A model generated the notes under the pieces. The model was not told the DNA's origin. It saw only the letters and a program-made list of their open reading frames with translations, and did not search any database. From Polaromonas sp. YR568 (GTDB lineage: Bacteria > Pseudomonadota > Gammaproteobacteria > Burkholderiales > Burkholderiaceae_C), in NCBI RefSeq assembly GCF_900116715.1, contig NZ_FPBM01000004.1, forward strand, positions 124,001 through 188,000: a stretch of 64,000 nt of DNA. Direction: 5' to 3'. Positions 18,405-31,380 of the stretch are shown here, one piece after another; within the stretch, counting starts at the first letter, position 1; each line of letters begins with the position of its first letter. The translations under genes and the position numbers were made by a program.

Positions 18405-19157
18405 TCAGATCAAGTCGCCGTACTGCGTGCTGCTCAGCGCCGGCGAGTTCGACTCGGGCATCTCGGTGTCTTCAAAGCCCGTGAGCAGCGTGTATGAACG
18501 CGGTGAACGCGGGCCGCTCGTGACTTTGACACCCTTCTCAGGCGCGACAGCAGGACCTTCAGCGGAAGCCGCCAGCAGTGCCTGCTTGAAAGCGGCTACC
18601 TCGTCGGCCTGGATGGGCTCATAACGTGGGGCGGGCGGCTTGGCCGGCGCGGGCGCCGCGGCATTCCCCTGCGAAGCCGGCTGCGCGGCGTCATGGGCGC
18701 TCAAGGGGGCGGGTTTGCTCACAGCAATCATTTCGTCCATACGCCAATAGACCGCAGGAACCGTGATCTCAAACCGCGCCCTGGCGTTTTGCACGATCAG
18801 GGTTTCAATCTCGCCGAGCTGCTCGGGCTGGCCGTTAAACGCCTTGGCCAGATCCATCATGACGATGAACTCGTTGCCGCGCTGGTCCAGTGAGAGCACT
18901 TTGAATTTGTAGCTGGCAGACAGCACGCCGGCGCGGGTCATGGCTTCACGAATCGCGACATACAGCTGTTCGCGGCGGGCATGGCGCTTGAGCTTTCCGG
19001 TTTCGGCTGGCGTGGCGCCCTCTGTCGGCAAACGCGACGGAACCGAAGCGGGGGAAGACCTGTCACGCCCCGTGGCACCGGCGCGTCTTTGCCCTTCGTT
19101 AGCGGCAAATTTGGGGGACTGGCTTGACTTGCCAGAAAACCAGTTTAAAAAAGACAT
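18405..19157 (-). CDS. Conserved hypothetical protein, basic N-terminus with central alpha/beta domain
   Basis: 250 residues, not recognised. The N-terminus (MSFLNWFSGKS) could form a short amphipathic membrane-touching helix. Residues 30-70 are basic and Pro/Ser-rich. A folded core spans about 75-160 (LYVAIREAMTRAGVLSASYKFKV, EFIVMMDLAKAFNG, FEITVPAVYWRMDEM). The C-terminal 90 residues are Ala/Pro-rich and end in SSTQYGDLI. ATG at 19157 is preferred to 19217 because the upstream residues look untranslated. It stands alone, so no pathway can be inferred. Confidence 0.7.
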   Translation of the reverse strand: MSFLNWFSGKSSQSPKFAANEGQRRAGATGRDRSSPASVPSRLPTEGATPAETGKLKRHARREQLYVAIREAMTRAGVLSASYKFKVLSLDQRGNEFIVMMDLAKAFNGQPEQLGEIETLIVQNARARFEITVPAVYWRMDEMIAVSKPAPLSAHDAAQPASQGNAAAPAPAKPPAPRYEPIQADEVAAFKQALLAASAEGPAVAPEKGVKVTSGPRSPRSYTLLTGFEDTEMPESNSPALSSTQYGDLI

Positions 19158-19413
19158 GGGTATTCTCGTGATGAATTCGCATTTTGTACCAATGCGCGCA
19201 GGGATGTCAGTAAGCAATATGGCAAATCGTCACCGCTGTTGTTTCCAGCGGATTTATATTGCAGATTACTTTATCGAATCACACGCGCGGCTGTCTGGTA
19301 AAAAATCACGGCCACCACAGGTTTGACGCTATTTAAGCGCCTGCCGTTTGAGAGCCAGAATCAGGGTCCGGTTGTCAGATGACTGCGCCAGCAGCCCCGG
19401 CCCGATCGGTATG

Positions 19414-19905
19414 TCAGGTCACCGCGACGCGCTTGGGGCGGTTGTAAAGGCGTTTGGCCATGACCGAGCCCATGGCCATGGTCAGCTCCAGCGCGATCGG
19501 GCTGTGCCGGTTGGCCATTTCAAGAAAGCGCATCGGCGTCAGGCACCAGAGCTTGCATGGCGTGGAGGCATGCACCGTCGCGCTGCGCGGCATGTGCGAG
19601 AAGAATGCGCCTTCACCGAGCACCGTACCGGCACCAACCAGGGCCATCCGTACACGCGCTTTTTCGTCTTCATAGTGAACGCTGAGCGTGCCGCTTTCGA
19701 CGAAATAAAGCGTGCGGTCCAGTGCACCTTGCTCCATCAGCACCTGGCCACTGTTCAGGGCAAACGGCTGCATGTAGCTGGCCAGGATGTCCCAGTGCGG
19801 CTGGTTGAATTGACAACGCAATGCATCACTGGCGTGGCAGTGCAAGATCGCTTGGGCCAGGCCCTGGATGTCAAAACGGATGGCGGCGGGTAGTGGAGCG
19901 TTCAT
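19414..19905 (-). CDS. Stand-alone cyclic-nucleotide-binding domain protein
   Basis: 163 residues forming one cNMP-binding beta-roll. Visible are LNSGQVLMEQGALDRTLYFV in the first strands, LGEGAFFSHMPRSATVHA for the phosphate-binding cassette (GEGAFF then R-S-A) and a C-terminal helix. Unlike Crp/Fnr it lacks a DNA-binding HTH, so it cannot be a classical transcription factor. The cassette resembles real cNMP binders. Partner and ligand are unknown. Confidence 0.82.
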   Translation of the reverse strand: MNAPLPAAIRFDIQGLAQAILHCHASDALRCQFNQPHWDILASYMQPFALNSGQVLMEQGALDRTLYFVESGTLSVHYEDEKARVRMALVGAGTVLGEGAFFSHMPRSATVHASTPCKLWCLTPMRFLEMANRHSPIALELTMAMGSVMAKRLYNRPKRVAVT

Positions 19906-20090
19906 AGTGGGACGGAAGATACCTTCGCACTACAAGGCCGACAAGGGACTTTAACGCCCACTTACACCTGATACAGGAAATCCGGAGTTGTAATTTCTCC
20001 TCGACAGAAAGCCATTTTTGACCGTTTTTACGCGTTTTTGGCATCGCGGCACCGCTTGTCCTCATGCAGTGCCCGCTTGTCGCGGGTTTA

Positions 20091-21491
20091 CTACTTTCCA
20101 ATACAGAATCTGGAAAAAATTTCGCCCAATAAGTCGTCCGGCGTGAAGGCCCCGGTGATCTCGCTGAGGTGAAGTTGCGCCTGGCGCAAATCCTCGGCGA
20201 GAAGGTCCAGCGCCGGCTGCTCCGCTCCAATCTGCGCGTGTGCCTTGGTGAGCTGCTGCTCGACCTGCAGCAGCGCACGCACGTGGCGTTCGCGCGCCAT
20301 GAACACGCCTTCAGGCGCGGCCTGCCATCCCACCACCTGCAGGAGCTGTTGGCGCAGTGCCTCCAGGCCGGCGCCGGTCTTGGCAGAAATGAATACCCCG
20401 CCTGACGTGTTTTTCAGGGTTGCCTCATTGGCCAGGTCCGATTTGTTCCAGACATCGATAACCGCCGTGCCTTGTGGCAGCTTTTGGCTCAGGACGCCCG
20501 CTATTCGTGCGTCAGCCGCTATGTAATTAATAGCGTCCTGTTTGTCGCGCGCGTTTTCCTGCCGCGTCAGATCGTGCAGGAACAGCACCGCATCGGCGCT
20601 TTCGATCTCGGCCCACGCGCGTTCAACACCGATTTTCTCCACCTCATCCAGTGCTTCGCGCAAGCCGGCGGTGTCCACCACGTGAAGCGGCACACCTTCG
20701 ATCTGAATCAGCTGCGAGACCTTGTCGCGCGTGGTGCCTGCAATGGGTGTGACGATGGCGAGTTCGGCGCCCGCCAGCGCATTGAGCAGCGAGCTCTTGC
20801 CGGCGTTGGGCTGACCGGCGATCACCACTTTGATGCCTTCGCGCAGGATCGCGCCTTGCGTTGCGCGCTGCATCACGCTTGCAAGCGTTGCCTGCAGCCG
20901 CTCGAGCTGCCCTTTGGCATCGGCCTTTTGCAGAAAGTCGATGTCCTCTTCGGGGAAATCCAGCGTGGCTTCCACCAGCATGCGCAGGTGGATCAACTGC
21001 TCAAGCAGCGTGTTGACCGCCAGCGAGAACTCGCCAGACATGGAGCGCGCGGCCGAGCGGGCCGCTGTCTCGGTGCTGGCGTCGATCAGATCAGCAATCG
21101 CTTCGGCTTGTGCGAGGTCGATTTTGTCGTTGAGGAAAGCCCGCTCGGTGAATTCGCCTGGTTGCGCCACACGCAGCTGCGGCATGGCCTCCAGGCAGCG
21201 CGCCAGCAGTAGTTGTAGTACCACCGGTCCGCCATGGGCTTGTAGCTCCAGCACGTCTTCGCCGGTGTAGGAATGCGGCGCCGGGAAATGGATGGCCAGG
21301 CCCTGATCGATCACTTGCGCCTGCGCGTCGCGAAAGGGCAGGTAAGTCGCCTGGCGCGCTTGCAGATTTCGGCCGCACACGGCCGCAATCACGGGCGCTA
21401 CATCTTTGCCGGAGACGCGCACGATGCCTACAGCGCCACGGCCAGGCGCTGTGGCGATCGCAACAATGGGGTCGTGGTGTCGGGCCAGCAT
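20091..21491 (-). CDS. mnmE: tRNA modification GTPase MnmE
   Basis: 466 residues. The N-terminal folate-binding domain has [13 protein letters not shown] and [10 protein letters not shown]. The GTPase domain has G1 [13 protein letters not shown]2 in GTTRDKV, G3 DTAGLRE and G4 NKSD. The C-terminus is FCIGK, with the conserved Cys near the end. With MnmG it makes the cmnm5U34 modification of tRNA wobble uridines. It lies downstream of yidC on the same strand, the usual last gene of the rpmH-rnpA-yidD-yidC-mnmE block, but an intrinsic terminator stands between them. Confidence 0.96.
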   Translation of the reverse strand: MLARHHDPIVAIATAPGRGAVGIVRVSGKDVAPVIAAVCGRNLQARQATYLPFRDAQAQVIDQGLAIHFPAPHSYTGEDVLELQAHGGPVVLQLLLARCLEAMPQLRVAQPGEFTERAFLNDKIDLAQAEAIADLIDASTETAARSAARSMSGEFSLAVNTLLEQLIHLRMLVEATLDFPEEDIDFLQKADAKGQLERLQATLASVMQRATQGAILREGIKVVIAGQPNAGKSSLLNALAGAELAIVTPIAGTTRDKVSQLIQIEGVPLHVVDTAGLREALDEVEKIGVERAWAEIESADAVLFLHDLTRQENARDKQDAINYIAADARIAGVLSQKLPQGTAVIDVWNKSDLANEATLKNTSGGVFISAKTGAGLEALRQQLLQVVGWQAAPEGVFMARERHVRALLQVEQQLTKAHAQIGAEQPALDLLAEDLRQAQLHLSEITGAFTPDDLLGEIFSRFCIGK

Positions 21492-21557
21492 TAAAACAAG
21501 ATGTTAAGGGGCAAACAGAATGTTGGCCTTTAGAGGCGGCACGTCCGCTATTTCCCA

Positions 21558-21590
21558 AGAAAAAGGGCCGCGAAGCGGCCCAATTTTTTA
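21558..21590 (-). terminator. Terminator between yidC and mnmE (both strands possible)
   Basis: The stem GGGCCGC (21565-21571) / GCGGCCC (21575-21581) with a GAA loop is flanked by A-runs on the left and T-runs on the right, so on the minus strand it ends the yidC message with five T. mnmE must then have its own promoter or be reached by read-through. Confidence 0.8.
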
Positions 21591-21604
21591 GACGCACCCG
21601 CCGT

Positions 21605-23335
21605 TTACTTGAATTTCGGCAAGTTGAACTGTGGCGGCACGCCCATGCGTGTGTTGATCACCCACTGCTGCGCGATGGACAGGATGTTGTTGGTAATCCA
21701 GTACAACACCAGGCCGGCCGGGAAGAAGAAGAACATCACGCTGAAGATCAGCGGCATGAACCACATCAGCTTGGCCTGCATCGGGTCCGGCGGCGCGGGG
21801 TTGAGCGCCGTCTGCAGCATGGTCGTGAGCGTCATCAGAACAGGCAGGATGAAGAAAGGATCCGGCGCCGAGAGGTCATGGATCCACAAGATCCAGGGCG
21901 CATTGCGCATTTCAACGCTGGATAGCAGCACCCAGTACAACGCGATGAACACCGGGATCTGGATCATGATGGGGAAGCAGCCGCCCATCGGGTTGACCTT
22001 TTCTTCCTTGTAAATCTTCATCATCGCCTGCTGCATTTCCTGCGGCTTGTCTTTCAGGCGTTCGCGCATTTCCATGATCTTGGGGTTGATGGCCTTCATC
22101 TTGGCCATGCTGGCGTAGGCCTTGGCATTGAGCCAGTAGAAGGCGATCTTGAGCAGCAGCACCAGCGCCACGATGGACCAACCCCAGTTCTGGATAAAGC
22201 CGTGCAGCTTGTCGAGCAGCCAGTACAGGGGCTTGGCCAGAATCGTGAGCCAGCCATAGTCCTTGACCAGTTCGAGGCCGGGGGCAATGGCTTCCAGCGT
22301 TTTTTCTTCCTGGGGGCCTACAAAGAACTTCGCGTCAACGGTCTTGGTCGCGCCGGGCGCAATGCTGTCCAGCGAGGTGATCATGACGACGGAGTACAGG
22401 TTGTTGGCAACCTTCTGGAACAGCAGGTCGCGCTTGAGGCCATCCGGCAGTATCCAGGCGGTTGCAAAGTAGTGCTGCACCATGGCGATATAGCCGTTGC
22501 TTGCCTGCTTTTCGACGTCGACCTTGTTGTTTTCGATGTCCTTGAATTCCACCTTCTGGTACTTCTTGGCTTCGGTATAGATAGCCGGGCCGGTGAAGGT
22601 GGAATAGAAAGAAGACTCTCCGGGCGGCTTGTTGCCGTCACGCACCAGCTGGAGGTACAGCTGCGGCGACACCGCGGCCGCGCCGGTATTGACGATGTCG
22701 TGGCGCACGGCAATGTCGTAAGCACCGCGCTTGAGCGTATAGGTCTTCACCAGCTTGAGGCCGCCGACGTCTGCGGACTCGAACTTGACCTCGAGCTCGT
22801 TCAGGCCTTCCTTCAGCGAACGCTCGCCAGGAACCAGCTTCATCGGTGTTTTGTGGGTAGGAAAGCTTCCGGTCGTGCCAGGCGCCGTGACCAGGCCGGT
22901 CTGCGCCACATAAACGCGGTGGGCGCTTTCATCCAGCAGCACAAAGCCTTCGTCCTTCTTGGCTTCTTCCTTGTATTTGCTGAAAGTCGAGTGCACCAGG
23001 GTGCCGCCTTCGCTGTCGAAGGTCAGCGTGAGCACATCGGTGCTCACCACCACACGTTCGCGGGTGATCGCAGCTGCCGGGGTCGCAGCGCCTGTGGGCA
23101 CCGCACCAGGGCCTGCCGGCGTTGCATTGACAGCCTGGGGCGCGGGCACCGAAGAAGCGGCAGCACCGGCAACCGGCGCTGAAGCGGGCGCGCCGGCGGC
23201 GGGCGCTTTGGCGCTCTGCGTGGCTGAGGGGAAGAAGGTCGCCTTGTGGCCGTTATAAACCTGCCATTGGTCCCACAGAAGGACCATGGAAAAACCAAAA
23301 ATCACCCACAAGATGGTGCGGCGGATGTCGTTCAT
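21605..23335 (-). CDS. yidC: Membrane protein insertase YidC
   Basis: 576 residues, proteobacterial long form. The first helix is RRTILWVIFGFSMVLLWDQW. A large periplasmic domain (about 60-360) starts with an Ala/Pro-rich linker and contains TLTFDSEGGTLVHSTFSKYKEE in pieces. The conserved insertase core follows (GWSIVALVLLLKIAFYWL, KMKAINPKIMEMRERLKDKP, NPMGGCFPIMIQIPVFIALYW). It inserts and folds inner-membrane proteins. Its ATG overlaps the yidD stop by four bases. Confidence 0.96.
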   Translation of the reverse strand: MNDIRRTILWVIFGFSMVLLWDQWQVYNGHKATFFPSATQSAKAPAAGAPASAPVAGAAASSVPAPQAVNATPAGPGAVPTGAATPAAAITRERVVVSTDVLTLTFDSEGGTLVHSTFSKYKEEAKKDEGFVLLDESAHRVYVAQTGLVTAPGTTGSFPTHKTPMKLVPGERSLKEGLNELEVKFESADVGGLKLVKTYTLKRGAYDIAVRHDIVNTGAAAVSPQLYLQLVRDGNKPPGESSFYSTFTGPAIYTEAKKYQKVEFKDIENNKVDVEKQASNGYIAMVQHYFATAWILPDGLKRDLLFQKVANNLYSVVMITSLDSIAPGATKTVDAKFFVGPQEEKTLEAIAPGLELVKDYGWLTILAKPLYWLLDKLHGFIQNWGWSIVALVLLLKIAFYWLNAKAYASMAKMKAINPKIMEMRERLKDKPQEMQQAMMKIYKEEKVNPMGGCFPIMIQIPVFIALYWVLLSSVEMRNAPWILWIHDLSAPDPFFILPVLMTLTTMLQTALNPAPPDPMQAKLMWFMPLIFSVMFFFFPAGLVLYWITNNILSIAQQWVINTRMGVPPQFNLPKFK

Positions 23336-23646
23336 GACGGCGTCTTTTTAGAAGGGGTAGGGGCCACAGGGGTGACCAGGCGGGAGAAAAGTGAAATCGG
23401 GGCAGGCGGCACCGGATCGTGCCCGCCTTCGCACCAGGGCTGGCAGCGGGCCAGGCGGTGCAAGGTCAGGTAGCTGCCGATGGCAGCGCCATGCTGTTGC
23501 AGCGCCTCAAGAGAATAAGCAGAGCAGGTGGGCTCAAACCGGCAGGCGGAGCCCAGCCAGGGGCTGAGCAGCAGGCGGTAGCCTTTGACGATGCCGATCA
23601 AAACGGTCTGCGGCAAGCGGACGAAAGCGGCGATCACGGGGTTCAT
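23332..23646 (-). CDS. yidD: Membrane protein insertion efficiency factor YidD
   Basis: 104 residues, slightly longer than usual. The signature is IGIVKGYRLLLSPWLGSACRFEPTCSAYSLEAL with its two conserved Cys (quoted here only as a family landmark in two parts: RLLLSPWLGSACRF and PTCSAYS), then HRLARCQPWCEGGHDPVP. It aids YidC-dependent insertion at the membrane. It overlaps rnpA by four bases upstream and yidC by four bases downstream. Confidence 0.94.
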   Translation of the reverse strand: MNPVIAAFVRLPQTVLIGIVKGYRLLLSPWLGSACRFEPTCSAYSLEALQQHGAAIGSYLTLHRLARCQPWCEGGHDPVPPAPISLFSRLVTPVAPTPSKKTPS

Positions 23647-24062
23647 GACGCCTTGACCCCGGCCTGCATCAGCGCGATGACCTCGGCGCGAACAGCCTGT
23701 TTGAGCTGATCGGAGGTGGCGCTGATGAATTCTTTACGGGAAAAATCACGCCGCAAGCGAACCACATAAGCGGCCTCTGGGTACTGATGCGAAAAATCAG
23801 CGCTCACGGTATAGATTTGTCGTTTGATGGCGTTGCGCGTCACGGCCCGTTTGGCCCAGCGCTTGGGGACCATCGCCCCGAGCCAGACATCCTGGATGGG
23901 GAACAGAGGCCTTGCCCTGGATGTATCAACAAGCTCGCCGGGTTCGGCTTGCACGGGCTTTGCGTCCAGCGCATTGCGGTGCAATGCGAAGTGCGTTGTT
24001 TTTGCAACAATGGCGCCGGCAAGGACTGCCTGGAACTGTGGTCGGTTTTGAAGCCGCTGCAC
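23643..24062 (-). CDS. rnpA: Ribonuclease P protein component
   Basis: 139 residues. The RNR motif is in KRAVTRNAIKRQIYTV, preceded by MVPKRWAKRAV. An insertion between the first strands (NALDAKPVQAEPGELVD) is typical of Comamonadaceae. It binds the RNase P RNA to mature tRNA 5' ends. It lies 50 bases after rpmH and overlaps yidD. Confidence 0.93.
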   Translation of the reverse strand: MQRLQNRPQFQAVLAGAIVAKTTHFALHRNALDAKPVQAEPGELVDTSRARPLFPIQDVWLGAMVPKRWAKRAVTRNAIKRQIYTVSADFSHQYPEAAYVVRLRRDFSRKEFISATSDQLKQAVRAEVIALMQAGVKAS

Positions 24063-24112
24063 GAGCGCCAGGCGTCAGTTCAAAGAAACTGCGGTGGCCA
24101 GCAACAACAGGC

Positions 24113-24247
24113 TTATACAGCCAGGCGCTTGCGGCCTTTGGCGCGGCGTGCAGCGATCACTGCGCGGCCGCCGCGCGTTTTCATGCGCGTGAGGAAGCCG
24201 TGCGTACGGGCGCGTTTGACTTTGGAGGGTTGGTATGTGCGTTTCAT
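24113..24247 (-). CDS. rpmH: Ribosomal protein bL34
   Basis: 44 residues, beginning [19 protein letters not shown] and ending GRKRLAV, the near-invariant bL34 sequence. It is a basic large-subunit protein. The ATG is at 24247. It is the first gene of the minus-strand operon running from the origin. Confidence 0.97.
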   Translation of the reverse strand: MKRTYQPSKVKRARTHGFLTRMKTRGGRAVIAARRAKGRKRLAV

Positions 24248-24703
24248 GATTGAGTCCTACTAGCCGGTTAGCTACAAAGCTCCCCTTTGCCTTTTGCTTT
24301 GCCTTACTTGGTTACCCGGTTGGGGTAATCAAGAGCCAAATTCCGTTGGGCGATTCAAATGATCTTGGTGGCCGTACAACACAACCAACTCTGCAAGTCT
24401 TTCAAAAGCGGGCAAACCCGCTGCGAATCAGGGAAACCCATGATTATCGCAGATTTCCCAACGCTGGCAACAAGTTAGCCCGCCCATTTGGGGTAAAGAC
24501 TGAGATGCGCCCGGACGGCCATTTCAGGGCCGTCCAACTACCACAATCAGGCCCCGAAAATAGGTTGAAACCCGAAGCAATTATTTTGTGGATAACTCCC
24601 CGCCCGGACTACAATTACCGGTGCTCAAAATTAACAATATCCACAAGCAGCAACCCGCTGCCCGGCGCCTCTTGCCAGGCCAGCAACCCCCTCAAAACCA
24701 GCC
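24248..24703. promoter_or_regulatory. Divergent rpmH-dnaA intergenic region
   Basis: 456 bases without a gene. It holds the dnaA promoter (TTGTGG 24586-24591, 18-base spacer, TACAAT 24610-24615), a perfect DnaA box on the minus strand (24587-24595) overlapping that -35, and a one-mismatch box ATATCCACA at 24637-24645. The rpmH promoter must also be here but no convincing hexamer pair was found. No AT-rich unwinding element is seen. Confidence 0.65.
24587..24595 (-). promoter_or_regulatory. Perfect DnaA box in the dnaA promoter
   Basis: TTATCCACA on the minus strand, covering the -35 hexamer of the probable dnaA promoter. DnaA bound here would block polymerase, the known autoregulation of dnaA. 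Confidence 0.8.
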
Positions 24704-26098
24704 ATGAGCGAGGCATCCGTCCAACACCTGAGCCAGGATTTGTGGCAAAGCTGCGTCGACCATCTGGCCCAGGAACTGCCTGAACAGCAGTTCAATACCT
24801 GGATCCGCCCTCTGGTCGTGGACGTCGCGCCCGACCTCTCCAAAGTCACCGTTTTGGTGGGTAACCGCTTCAAACTGGACTGGGTCCGGGCCCAATACGC
24901 CGGCCGGATTTCCGCTCTGCTCGAGAAGGTTTCCGGCCAGAGCATCCCTCTTGAGTTAGCGCTTGCTCCTCGTGAAGTAGCCGCCAAGTCGTCATCTTTG
25001 GTTCGAAATTTTGAAGGATCAGGAATTCCCGAACCCATTGGCCTGGGCGTTCCTGAAGAAGCCGCCGGCGCGCCGTTTAAAAACCGGCTCAACAGCGCAC
25101 TGACCTTCGACACCCTGATTGAAGGCACGGCCAACCGCATGGGCCGCGCCGCCGCGCTGCATGTTTCCAGCAGCCTGGGGCAGCTTTACAACCCGCTCTT
25201 TATATATGGCGGCGTCGGTCTGGGCAAAACCCATTTGATGCACGCCATCGGCAATAAATTGTTGTCGGACAACCCGGCCGCCAAAGTTCTCTACATCCAC
25301 GCTGAACAATTTGTTTCAGATGTGGTTAAAGCTTACCAGCGCAAGACTTTTGATGAATTTAAAGAGCGTTATCACTCGCTCGATTTGCTGCTGATTGACG
25401 ACGTCCAGTTCTTCGCCAACAAGGACCGCACCCAGGAAGAGTTTTTCAACGCTTTCGAGGCCTTGCTGACCAAAAAGTCGCACATTGTGATGACCAGCGA
25501 CACTTATCCCAAGGGTCTGACGGATATCCACGAACGCCTGGTTTCTCGCTTCGATTCCGGCCTCACGGTCGCCATCGAGCCGCCCGAGCTCGAAATGCGC
25601 GTCGCCATCCTGATCCGCAAGGCCGAGGCCGAGGGCGCCTCCATGCCTGAAGAAGTCGCCTTCTTTGTCGCTAAAAACGTCCGCTCCAACGTGCGTGAGC
25701 TTGAAGGCGCCCTGCGCAAGATCCTGGCTTACTCACGCTTTAACTTGAAGGAAATCTCCATCCAGCTGGCCCGGGAGGCCCTGCGCGACCTGCTGTCCAT
25801 CCAGAACCGCCAGATTTCCGTCGAAAACATCCAGAAGACGGTCGCCGACTATTACAAGATCAAGGTCGCCGACATGTATTCCAAGAAGCGGCCCGCCAGC
25901 ATTGCCCGGCCGCGGCAGATCGCCATGTACCTGGCCAAGGAACTGACCCAGAAGAGCCTGCCCGAGATCGGTGAGCTCTTTGGCGGCCGTGACCACACCA
26001 CCGTGCTGCACGCCGTGCGCAAGATGTCTGCAGAGCGCCAGCAAATGACCGAGCTCAACCAGCAGCTGCACGTGCTCGAACAAACCCTGAAAGGCTGA
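24704..26098 (+). CDS. dnaA: Chromosomal replication initiator protein DnaA
   Basis: 464 residues. Domain I covers about 1-85 ([21 protein letters not shown] in part: [15 protein letters not shown]). Domain III is the AAA+ module with Walker [17 protein letters not shown], Walker [11 protein letters not shown] and the arginine finger region [12 protein letters not shown]. Domain IV has the DnaA-box-binding signature [14 protein letters not shown]. It melts the origin and loads the helicase. A DnaA box lies in its promoter and the probable unwinding site lies directly downstream. Confidence 0.98.
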   Translation: MSEASVQHLSQDLWQSCVDHLAQELPEQQFNTWIRPLVVDVAPDLSKVTVLVGNRFKLDWVRAQYAGRISALLEKVSGQSIPLELALAPREVAAKSSSLVRNFEGSGIPEPIGLGVPEEAAGAPFKNRLNSALTFDTLIEGTANRMGRAAALHVSSSLGQLYNPLFIYGGVGLGKTHLMHAIGNKLLSDNPAAKVLYIHAEQFVSDVVKAYQRKTFDEFKERYHSLDLLLIDDVQFFANKDRTQEEFFNAFEALLTKKSHIVMTSDTYPKGLTDIHERLVSRFDSGLTVAIEPPELEMRVAILIRKAEAEGASMPEEVAFFVAKNVRSNVRELEGALRKILAYSRFNLKEISIQLAREALRDLLSIQNRQISVENIQKTVADYYKIKVADMYSKKRPASIARPRQIAMYLAKELTQKSLPEIGELFGGRDHTTVLHAVRKMSAERQQMTELNQQLHVLEQTLKG

Positions 26099-26220
26099 AG
26101 AGCGGCCACCATGTGTGAAATGAATCCTTTAGCGCTCATATCCCCCTGGTTTCCGGGCAATATGCAGGGCCAAACCAGGCCCTCAATAAGTTTGGGGACA
26201 ACTTTTGAACAACCCATGGC

Positions 26221-26229
26221 TTATCCACA
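26221..26229 (+). promoter_or_regulatory. Perfect DnaA box in oriC
   Basis: TTATCCACA exactly matching the consensus, 130 bases before the box that adjoins the DnaA-trio run. Confidence 0.85.
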
Positions 26230-26338
26230 GAAGCAGATGACAATCGAAAGTTGTTCATATCCGGCACGGTACTTCAAAGGCGTCTGAACACATGGTTAAA
26301 CAAACGCCAAGTGGTTGATCAAAAAGGGGAAAATAGCG

Positions 26339-26405
26339 CTATCCACAGATTGGCGCCGCCCTTATCTACTACTACTAATTTGAATTAAAGAATTAAAGAT
26401 AAATA
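26339..26405 (+). promoter_or_regulatory. Basal unwinding element: DnaA box, GC spacer, DnaA-trios, AT-rich DUE
   Basis: CTATCCACA (26339-26347), GC-rich spacer (26348-26360), CTACTACTACTA (26366-26377) and then almost pure A/T to 26405. DnaA filaments extend from the box over the trios on one strand to open the duplex. Confidence 0.75.
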
Positions 26406-26416
26406 CAGAGGAAGTC

Positions 26417-30285
<3,869 letters not shown>

Positions 30286-30290
30286 GCACC

Positions 30291-30548
30291 ATGACCGAAG
30301 AAACCAAAACAGCAGAACGCCCCGCGCTGCCCGACCACCTCTCCACCGACGAGCGCAGCCCGCACTTCGTCAGAGCCATCTTTGAGCACGATATCGGCAT
30401 CCGCTTTAACGACAAAGAACGCAACGACGTTGCCGAGTACTGCATCAGCGAAGGCTGGATCAAGGTGCCCGTCGGCAACAAGGTAGACCGCAAAGGCAAC
30501 CCGCTGATGATCAAGCTCAAGGGGCGGGTCGAGTCGTTTTACAAATAG
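30291..30548 (+). CDS. DUF3297 family protein
   Basis: 85 residues, a small soluble protein of a conserved proteobacterial family without known function. Family features seen are LPDHLSTDERSPHF near the N-terminus, FEHDIGIRFNDKER and a C-terminal MIKLKGRVE. It starts 5 bases after the gyrB stop, so it is co-transcribed with gyrB, and a strong terminator follows. Confidence 0.85.
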   Translation: MTEETKTAERPALPDHLSTDERSPHFVRAIFEHDIGIRFNDKERNDVAEYCISEGWIKVPVGNKVDRKGNPLMIKLKGRVESFYK

Positions 30549-30594
30549 GCGAAAGCCTGGCCCGGGTTAGTCATCTATTTACCCGATCATGATC

Positions 30595-30642
30595 AACACC
30601 ATGAAGCTTCAACCTCCCGCAGGTGAACTTTATGGTGTTTTT
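30595..30642 (+). terminator. Rho-independent terminator of the gyrB operon
   Basis: A long stem runs from AACACCATGAAG to CTTTATGGTGTT (one G-T wobble), extended by TTCA/TGAA and CCT/AGG with two single-base bulges, and ends in TTTTT (30638-30642). Confidence 0.85.
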
Positions 30643-30680
30643 CATTGGGGCAGTCACGTCACAGAAACCATGAGCCATTC

Positions 30681-31299
30681 ATGAGCCGTATTGCCGTCAT
30701 CGACTTCGAAACCACAGGCCTCTCACCCGCCATGGGCGACCGCGCCACCGAAGTCGCCATCGTGCTCGTCGAACACGGCCAGGTCGTCGACAGGGTTCCA
30801 AAGCCTGATGAACGCAGGCCGCTACATCCCGTCCTTCATCGAAAGCCTGACAGGCATCAGCAACACCATGATCGCCGCCGCACCAGCAGCCGAGAAAATC
30901 ATGGCCGAGGCCAATCGCTTCGTTGGCAACACCCCCATGGTGGCCCACAACGCCTCCTTTGACCGCAAGTTCTGGGAAGCCGAACTCAGCCGCGCAGGAG
31001 AGCAGGCCACCCAACCCTTCGCCTGCACCATGCTCGTCGCCAGAAGGCTTTATCCCCACGCGCCCAGCCACAAGCTGGGCGTGCTGATCGACTACCACTG
31101 CCTGCCCAAAGCCGGGCGGGCGCACAGGGCTATGGCTGATGCGGAGATGGCGGCGTCTTTGCTGGGTCAGATTCAGGATGACCTGCGTAGCCGTCATCGC
31201 GTGACTCGGCCTGACCATGCTTTGCTGCTTGCGCTGCAGCGATGTGCGAAGCCGGCCGTCTCGGCTCTGATGTCGAAATACGCCGAGCCGGTGAGGTAA
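30681..31299 (+). pseudogene. DnaQ-like 3'-5' exonuclease, broken by a one-base insertion
   Basis: A DEDDh exonuclease split over two frames. The first 38 codons give MSRIAVIDFETTGLSP (ExoI motif, catalytic Asp and Glu); after codon AGG at 30792-30794 the family continues one base on (FQSLMNAGRYIP, then ExoII NASFDRKF and ExoIII HRAMADAEM). Removing one G of the GGG at 30793-30795 restores a 205-residue protein with all catalytic residues. It resembles the DNA polymerase III epsilon/RNase T family and would trim DNA or RNA 3' ends. Either the gene is newly inactivated or the base is a sequencing error. It borders the restriction island. Confidence 0.82.
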
Positions 31300-31380
31300 G
31301 GCCTTTGATTATTCCGATGCCTTGGATCCGTTTCTGAGAAGAAAACGAGGAGCAGAGTGGGAGCTATGCCCCACAAGTCG

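Larger units (their letters stand above)
26099..26416. other. Replication origin oriC (dnaA-dnaN gap)
   Basis: The gap holds a perfect DnaA box at 26221-26229 (TTATCCACA), a near-perfect one at 26339-26347 (CTATCCACA) and weaker 7/9 matches near 26192 and 26250. After the second box come a GC-rich spacer (26348-26360), four CTA triplets on the plus strand (26366-26377; 3'-GAT repeats on the other strand) and an AT-rich stretch to about 26405. This box, GC spacer and DnaA-trio order is the basal unwinding system described for bacterial origins. Its site between dnaA and dnaN and the divergent gene orientation agree. Confidence 0.85.
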
